A stretch of DNA of 64,000 nt from Paramacrobiotus metropolitanus (lineage: Eukaryota > Tardigrada > Eutardigrada > Parachela > Macrobiotidae). Made by a program: the position numbers and the translations under genes. The notes beneath the pieces were generated by a model. It was not told the DNA's origin, did no database searches, and was given only the letters and a program-made list of their open reading frames with translations. Location: positions 310,001 through 374,000 of the forward strand of contig NW_026570300.1 in NCBI RefSeq assembly GCF_019649055.1, in the 5' to 3' direction. Positions within the stretch are counted from its first letter, which is position 1, and each line of letters begins with the position of its first letter. This document shows, piece by piece, positions 56,061 through 64,000 of the stretch.

Positions 56061-58184
56061 GGGAGACGCGTCGCGATTCCCACGGAATTCACCTCACAAA
56101 ACAACAATCCCAGCTTCTCCACAGCGATTTATTAACTCAGAACGGCCGAACAAGTTGGCCATGAGCACAACACGGGTACCGAGTCAATTATTCGCGTATT
56201 AATCTAATCCCGGGCCAACAAATCAATATAAGCCCCGCGCGCGCATCGCGACACATCCTCAGCAAAGTGCTCTCGCATCGAGCAGCGCAACGCGCACCTT
56301 TTCAGCTTTCACCGAGTGACATTTTCGCGGATCTGCACAACATCAACAACAGCGGCCCACAGCGCGGAATAATGATCGTTAAGAAAGTTGTCGCACGGGC
56401 GGCTACCGTGAATAATTGATATCCGAGGCGAAAGATGTTGGGAGTCGTACAAATGACACGGATTTCCTGGATGGAATGATGCTGGGAAAATTCGGGGGAA
56501 TAGCGAGGACGTGTTGTGTCCGAAGAGTGCACAATCATAACATTTAAACACGGGCAGAGCGCGTCGGATCAACTGCGTCGGCTGCACTCGTCAACTCCGA
56601 TTGGATCGATACAAAGTGCACTGTGTATGCGGTTCTGTATGTACAATACAGAGTACGGTACTGTACGCGTATGTATGTACGTAAGTATTTTTAATAATTT
56701 TAAAGTCTGTACTTAAAAATTAATTATTATTGTGCAGATTATGACAGTACCTCAAACAAGCCAGCTGCTAGTAGCACTTAATAAGTGTATTTGCCATTAA
56801 TTTTGAACTTTACCCATACCGCAAGCTTAAACACAAACCGATGCTATTAATTTTTTGCATCCCAATTCGGCACTGTCAACATACTGCAACTACTTATATT
56901 TTACCAATTTACCCGGTACTACTCGAGTAGAGTTACCAGTAGATATTAATAACTATAATTATGGTAAATCAAATTAATGTACAGTTTAGTATTTATCTAA
57001 TTGTGAATCAAATGTTAATAGTGTTTCAATAATTAAATGAGAACGATTAATAATTTTTCTACATTTTTGCTTCTTCTTGCGTTTTTTACACTATGAGTAT
57101 GTATTGTACACACATAATAGAAGTATCTATATTGTAAACTATAGCGCGGGCTTTAATATTGGTTTTGTAACAGATTAATTGCCGTTAATAGTCTATGGCT
57201 GCGAAATTGGTAACCGTACAGTTAGAGTGCATAAGAACGAAGAGAAGAATTTATTTTATGGTTTGAAATGTAGACTAGGAACTGCGCGCATTAGTGTACA
57301 ATACTTCTATATATAGTACTCTAGCAAAATAATTGGTTTACACAATAGCAGCAATCGAAGTATGGAATAAAGACTACGAGTAAAGTTTGTCCAGCCACAA
57401 AATGTGTACTGCACTTGAGGCTTTTCTACCATCCTCGCTGATTTTTCGCTACGAAGTGTGACGTAACGTGCCCACATAAATTATTATTCATTTTGGTTGC
57501 AAACTATCCTCTGGAACAGTCACATGAGGTTTTCGATACAATTAATCGAACCATCGATTTGTCGGCGCTCCACTTCCGGTGGATGCACACTGACCTTTCA
57601 CATGTCGGGTAAAATTAGCGATTATTTAGAGGAACAGTGAAATTATATTATTACTGTATTACAGAGCCATCAATATTACCAGAATAATTGATCGAAAATG
57701 TTGTATGAAGTGAGTGTCGGTTCGATTGCAAGCCACTTTTAAGAGCAATTTTTGGGGATTCTTGTCAGCAATCTCCGAGCTACAAATTTAGAACGAGGAA
57801 TTTTTCAAGCATATTTTTCAGCTTCGAAGGCTCTTACATGAAGACAAGGTAAACGTATTATCATAAAATTCGTAATTTCGTACACACCGAACACTACACG
57901 AAAAGGATAAGGACTGAACATTTTCACGTAAAATGGGAATTTCAGACAAACGGAGAGCACCAAAACAGTTCAGCATCAACTCTGTTTTTTATTCCAATTT
58001 AAAAAGGCTCGATCAAAGTAATTTCAACAGGCACCAGGGACAAAAAATCCACAGAGAACATCTCTTCGGTCAGAACATCAGAACATGGTCAACAACAAAA
58101 AAGAAGAAAAGCAATAAATTATCCATCATGGTCACCGAGAAGACAAAGAAGACGTGCGCGAGCACCCCATAACATCGCGGAGAA
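56061..58184. other. Intergenic between kinesin-2 and VMP1, no gene seen
   Basis: GC-rich up to about 56.6 kb (probable kinesin-2 promoter side), then AT-rich. ORFs here lack recognisable content. The 57.9-58.17 kb plus-strand ORF is lysine-rich and overlaps the VMP1 3' flank. No RNA gene seen. Confidence 0.45.
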
Positions 58185-61100
58185 TTATTCACGCAGTTTG
58201 CCTTTCTGACTGGTGGCATTGGCGCTCAGACGACGGTGGTAATTCTGAGCCAGGGAATTGATAATGGATAAGATAAAAGACAACACCATCACCAGTACCA
58301 GCTTCTCAAAGCCCCACTGCAGCCACGACTGCTCCTGTTAATATACAAATTTAATAAATAAATATCAGATGAACAACTTAACGAGTGTACGAGTACAGTA
58401 CAACGATGACCGAGTACGTCACCGGTAAACACTGCTAGAAAAAGCACCAGGAAAATGTTGCCAGGAAAAGTAATCGCTACTGAAAATTTATTCCACCAGT
58501 GTTATTTTGAAGCACCTCATATGTCAGATATGGAAAAGTCTATTCAGCCACTAGACTACAATGCCTATTAATTTACAGGGTGCGATTTCACAACGGTGAG
58601 AAAATCATTTTAATTAAAATTTTTATTCGTAAAAGTATACAGTAATTAATGCAAACATTAACTAACATATAAACCATACACAAAAAAATTTACGTTTAAT
58701 ACGAAATTTAAATATAATTCTAACAAAACATGGTGCAATTTCACAACCAACGGTGAGAAAATAATTTTAATTGACATTTTAATTCGCAAAATTATACAGT
58801 AATTAATACAAACATTAACTAACATATAAAGTTATAAACCATAGACCCACAAATTTTACGTTTAAATACGAAATTTAAATATAACTGTAACAAAACATTC
58901 CTGCTTCAAATTAATTCTAACCACCTTACCGTCTGATGAGCGCCAGTGCCCGGCTGCCGGTGTAGGTTGCTCTTCTGTTTACGCAGGAACTCGACAAACG
59001 GTGTTTCCAAATACGGTCCTATCCGCGGAATATGTCTACAAAACACCATCATTTTACACTCAAACTGATCAGACAATTTTTTTCCAGGGCACTGCTTACT
59101 TTAATGAGTTGATAATGTGTTCCACATGCCGTTCGGAAAAGGTAATTATCACAAATATCATTTGGATGTGCATCTTGATCACCGCTTTCCCAATCAGTGT
59201 CGCCCCGAAGAATGTACTAAACGGTACCAGAAAATGTCCGCACGTGATACCAGCCAGATCAAATAACGGATTTGGAATCTGCAACAAAGAATGCAAAAAT
59301 TTTTTAAATCAAATCACTAATGTTTCCAGATTAATTTCAAGTAAAAGTCGCCTTTCTCAAAGCCTACTCAAATATCATTTACACTTACGGAAGCGCCTAG
59401 CAGGATTCCAAAGAATCCCACTTTGAGAACCAGTTCTTCCAAGAAGACGGTGGCTCGCTCTTTTATAGTCTGCCCACGACAAAAAAGTGATAAAAACAAG
59501 TAAATGTGGGAACTGTCGATCTCCTTACGAGAGGCAGTTTTTCCTCTTTGCTTTCCAATAAAGCCTGTAATTCCAACAACTCTTCCGGTTCCCGGCCGGA
59601 AAGGCGAGCTGCCCGGGCCATAAAGTACGGAGGCAATTCTCCAATGGCAGTGCCGAGACCCTGTTAAAGCCAAACTATTTTTAGACAGCAGCTGATGACC
59701 GGTAATAATTACAAAAAATAAATACACATAAAAACGATACGTATCTCATATCTGTAATTCATTATTTTTTAGTAAATACGTATTGCGTCCATCGGTCCAT
59801 GATCGAAGTAATAGGCCACTTAATACAGTGGAAGAGAACGTAGTGCAGTGCCACTAAGCGTAAACCTAATGAAGACTTTCGCTAAAAGCAGTGTTTCATT
59901 CCCAGTTCTAAAACCGTAGTTCTGACGTCTTTCGACCGTAGCGGTAATTGTTTTTAAGATTGCTAGCTACCAAAGTCAAGAATGCAACTTTTTACAGTGG
60001 TATTTTCCGTAACGGGAAAACTTTCCCATTTTGAACTTACCCACATGAACGATTCCAGTCGAACTTTGGACATGATATTCCAAAGCGACGGCACAAAATC
60101 AACGTCATTGTTAATGCCTTCCGGACAAAGAATTCTAAGTGGGAAAAGGCGTTATCAGTTAATGGACAAGTCATAAATCGAAAAGAAAAAGCCAAACAAC
60201 ACCGAAAAAATATTCGTACATCATCCAGCGTAACACAAATTATTAATGTCTCCGTAATCAGTGTGTATAACAATTTTAAACTCCTATTCCTTTTTTTGAC
60301 ACTTTAATAAATAGTATAATTATTGTAACGTCTTAATTTAATCGAAAATAAATTCGGTACATAAATGTGACTGAAAAATCTCAACTTCTCTTTAAAAAAT
60401 GTATTATAAAAAGATAAATAATTGTAAGCAATAAAAAGTTAAATACAAAATACAGAGTACACAATCTAAGAAACTTGGAAAACAAAACCAGCTTGAATAA
60501 TACACAGTATATCTACATACTCGTCGGGGTAGGGCGGTTCAGGGAACTTGAGTGTCCCACATTCGTAAGCCGCCAGTGTGACGGAGGCGATATGCGGTCC
60601 CAAATAGAGGATAAACGTGTGTAATCCGGTGCCTAACCCGATCGATGACAATACACCCAAACCGATCCAGTAAAGACAAACCAGCAGTTTCTTCTCCGCA
60701 TAGGCATAATACTGCAATCAAACCACAAGGCAATTAAACCAACAAGCTCCTATGGGAATAACGTCAGATTCAGTTTCAATTTGTGTAAATAATTGCCACT
60801 AGCCAGCATCATCAAAATTTAAAACGGGAAAACGTTAAATTCAGGAAAGGAAAATATGGGAGGCAATGCAACGGCAGCTATCCTTACGTATGTGAAAAAT
60901 GCTTAAAAAATTAAAATAATATCTATATTAAATAATCTCTTAATTTATGATAAATTTATAATAACAGATTTCATTATTTCATACAACCGTCAAAAATATA
61001 ATAAGCTGACAACACAAAGTGACGCATCATTCGGGGGAAGCATATAAATTTCGGTATAAATAACGAAATTTGCCGAAGGTTTTTCCTTGTTTTCCAATAC

Positions 61101-62197
61101 TGTTCAATAAAGAGGAACAAAATTGATCTCCGATTTCCTTACCCACTGATGCGGTCCCTGAATGTTGTATGTGACAACAACCAGTGCAGATAAAAGGGCA
61201 AATGGAATAATCAGGTTGGAGCGAATGAGCCTACAGCCAAAAAAGAAGAAAAACATCAAGTCCAAATCAGATCAACCCATCGAACTGCATTAAGAAAAAA
61301 CCGACACATTAGGCGGTGCCAAAAAATTTATTAAGGACAGCCTGCCATGAGGAAATATGCACCAAAGTAAGTAGTACAACAAAAATCTGCGATAACAAAT
61401 AACAATAGTCCAACAAAACTGCACATTTTTTTACGATATGATAATCCCACAACAGTTAAAGCGAAACATTTCATTCAGAAGATGCATAAAAATTAACAGT
61501 CGACGCATATTAAAAATTCGACGCTATTATTCTTAACAACAAAACTTTAATTTCCCCGAGGTTTTCTAGATAAAATCACTGTCACCAAAATACACAATTT
61601 TAATACACAATAAAAAAACAAATATTCGTAAACAAATTAACTGTTACGGTGTTCAAAATGTTTGAATTTGCTCAGTAAAAATAAAGTTTGATAAACGCAA
61701 TAAACCGAGAAATGTGAAATCGTAATCGTAAATAATAATACTGCAAGGTTATCGTGACTGTTTTCTCACCTGGTCCCAAACTCCCGTACCAAAAGTGACA
61801 CTTCCATAACAAAATAGTACACGGTCATCAAGGGAGACCGGAAGAGAGTGATTTTTTTCCTTTCATCCTCCTCCACCTCCAGTTCGCGCTTACGGCGCTC
61901 CTCAAAGGACGCACTGGACGGCAGTCGCGGTCGGAAGCTGCCCGATCCCACCGCCAGGAGATCCTTGGACCCGCGCACACTCCCGTTGGTCTCCACCGTC
62001 ACGACGCTGGCCGCAGGGGAGGGAAGACTGCCGTTGGACTGTGCGGCTTTCATTTTCCGCTTGCGGGCCTTCCCGCTGTTGGCGGCGGAAGCGGCGGCGG
62101 GGGGACTGACGTCGGAGGGATCGGAGGGGGCCAGGCGGGTCTTGGAGCGGGTGACACGCTGGAAGTCGCTGCTCGACGGGGAATGCGGACTGACCAT
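58185..62197 (-). CDS. VMP1: VMP1 (vacuole membrane protein 1), 9 exons
   Basis: Endoplasmic reticulum multi-pass lipid scramblase needed for autophagosome formation and ER contact sites. Exons in transcript order: 62197-61770, 61230-61143, 60711-60521, 60134-60041, 59660-59529, 59469-59389, 59278-59100, 59035-58930, 58334-58185. The total is 1449 bases (482 aa) with all phases agreeing. Conserved blocks: [52 protein letters not shown], the VTT/DedA core [11 protein letters not shown] then [20 protein letters not shown], and C-terminal [13 protein letters not shown]. Human VMP1 has about 406 residues; the excess is an N-terminal extension of roughly 100 residues, rich in Ser, Pro and Ala with Lys/Arg clusters, before [17 protein letters not shown]. 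Start ATG 62197 is the first in frame. Very secure identification. Confidence 0.96.
58579..58897. repeat. Tandem duplication (about 155-165 bp) in VMP1 intron 8
   Basis: Unit 1 (58579-58730) and unit 2 (58732-58897) both run from GGTGC(G/A)ATTTCACAAC to TAACAAAACA with small differences. It lies within the last intron and is AT-rich. Confidence 0.75.
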
Positions 62198-64000
62198 GAC
62201 TAGAGGCGGACGGGAAATGCGAGAGGATCACGTGGACAGGGTGAGAGAGCTTGCCGTCTGCAAAGATCAACACCACGGTTGTCACGTCAGCGGAAAAAAG
62301 GTTGGGTGGGGATGAAGTTAATGCGACACCTGTATTGCATCGTGCGGAGGACAAATTAGGATGGGGCGATCAAAATAAAAATTTGTATAAAATTCTCTTG
62401 TAAAACAAGTACAAGTAAACCGTGTTAATGCACCGTCCGTCCGTAATCAGTCCAAAATGATAAAGTAATTAATCATCACCCAGAATCCCCGATTAGCGCT
62501 TTTCAACCATGAACCAGATCATTAACATTCCCGAAAAATTATACAACGTAAAAATTTAAAAATACCCAAGATGGCAAAATTGTAAATGGTTAAACTCAGG
62601 AAAATATCTGTTTAGAAATGCGATTCGATTTCACCAAAACATTGTACGATAACGCAGAACGCACAATATAAACAACGGTTCGTCCTGCTGGAAAAATAAA
62701 TAAAAATCGTATATTTTTAAACCAAGCACCAATATCAGTTATCCTAAAGTATCGCAGCGGTATGCAGTACGTATTGGATTTCCGAAAAATTAATTAGTCG
62801 CACTCCGCGTGAATATTCCCGTTCTGAAACTGAATCACGAGAAATAAACCACTACATCTCGAAATCACCATGATTAACCGTTCATCACTACTAAATTCAC
62901 TCGAAACAGACGGTTGTTTCGTACGTAGCGCTGGTACACGTCATGATCGAATGTTGCACATGCGCGCCGAAAGTTCGCCGAACCGTATGATCTAACCGGA
63001 AATGATTAAATCAGAACCTTACGTCAAAATTACATTCGAAATGTTCACTTTAATACAGTAGCAAATTATTGACAGTCAATGTAAAATGAAAATGACCGAT
63101 AAAATCACAAGATTTTGTAATAGTAAGCTTTAAGCTATAACTTCCAGCTATTTCGCAGTTTAACAACACCGCTGCAGCTTTTTTAGTAACCGGAAATTTG
63201 TAAAAAAAATTTACAGATCTGACGGTATTTCAAAACACGCCAATAATCTGGGAAAATTTGCCTCCACAAATAACATTCGTGTACGAAATTTCTACAGGTT
63301 GAACGCTGAACGATGACATACCTGTCTAAAATAACCGAGAACAGTCCAGAATAGCACACGGGAAAACACTGCGACCGTCGATAAATCATGCCAAATTGTC
63401 ATGCCACCTTGTTAGCGAAGGATTCAAACCAGCGTGAGCATTATCGGGTTCCGCGTGGCCACGGCAATTATCAGCAATCCCACTGGCCCACCATCAACAC
63501 CATAAACCTGCCTGTCGTCATACTGTAGCGCGTCAGTGATAAGGGGAAACCAGGTCAGGACAAAGAACCCCCAGCAAGCACTCAACCACGATTCAACGTT
63601 CAACTAATTAAGTAACTCAACTCGCTGTGATCCGCAGACTGCTGAAACTGCAGCAGCTGCCGTCTCCTGCACTAAAGGTGTGCCTGGAGACGAGGACAAA
63701 CGAATCGAAATCTATTCCTTACTCAATTAGTTGCGGATGACTGCGGGACGATAAAAAACGAAATACCGCATTGATGCCAAAAATAATGTTCCAGGCTTTT
63801 TGAAAATCTGCCAACACCACTCTGACAAATTTCTCACGAATCAATGCACTACACGGCCTACGCTTCCCGGAAGCGCAGGTGATACGTTCTGCGTATGCGA
63901 TGCGTCAATAAAATGCTGTTCTTGGCTGACTGCGTGCTTGCCCTGTATGGCTGCCCTGTAATATCGTCTCGTGAACAGGAAAACGATTGCAAGCGCACTA
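62198..64000. other. VMP1 upstream region to window end, no gene seen
   Basis: The first 150 bases probably contain the VMP1 5' UTR and promoter. Beyond that no ORF, repeat or RNA gene can be supported; a 68-codon minus ORF at 63.2-63.4 kb has no features. The window may end before the next gene. Confidence 0.4.

Noticed and set aside
57933-58172. Lysine-rich plus-strand ORF next to VMP1
   Set aside because: Low complexity, no motif, and antisense to the VMP1 3' flank.

Overview
This is nuclear DNA from an animal. Genes are split by GT-AG introns, mostly about 50 bp to 1.1 kb, and the products are metazoan: cathepsin B, mitochondrial ribosomal protein mL49, nuclear receptors, kinesin-2, TMEM151 and VMP1. 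Compact genes, an arthropod-style TCAGT initiator and a divergent, tandemly expanded nuclear-receptor family suggest an invertebrate, probably an ecdysozoan. A tardigrade is plausible but cannot be proved from this window.

Layout. (1) 0.7-5.3 kb, plus strand: mL49 (with an apparent 1-nt frameshift), a 52-codon ORF, and a seven-exon cathepsin B gene whose fourth exon exists in two tandem, phase-locked alternatives. (2) 5.3-8.4 kb: mostly non-coding, a degraded repeat, and a short ORF resembling a syntaxin-6 N-domain. (3) 8.6-29.0 kb, minus strand: three nuclear-receptor genes in tandem, here called NR-A, NR-B and NR-C. I could model all three exon by exon with every phase conserved. NR-C has both zinc fingers. 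NR-A and NR-B have only the first; the second-finger exon is replaced by a cysteine-free exon of the same phases. NR-A introns carry two non-autonomous DNA transposons for which NR-B gives the empty sites. (4) 30.7-33.7 kb: an intact 977-codon R2-type non-LTR retrotransposon ORF. (5) 34.0-35.9 kb, minus: a two-exon TMEM151 homologue. (6) 36.8-56.1 kb: an 18-exon kinesin-2 gene on the minus strand (49.2-56.1 kb), followed downstream by at least four decayed partial copies, one of them inverted, mixed with other repeats and a short inverted-repeat transposon. (7) 58.2-62.2 kb, minus: a nine-exon VMP1 gene with an unusually long N-terminus. (8) 62.2-64.0 kb: no supported gene.

The genes do not form one pathway. 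VMP1 and cathepsin B both belong to the autophagy/lysosome world, but nothing here shows they act together. The most unusual material is the nuclear-receptor cluster with half DNA-binding domains, the alternative cathepsin B exons, and the kinesin fragment array. All exon models are read by eye from splice signals, phase and family resemblance; no transcript or database evidence was available.
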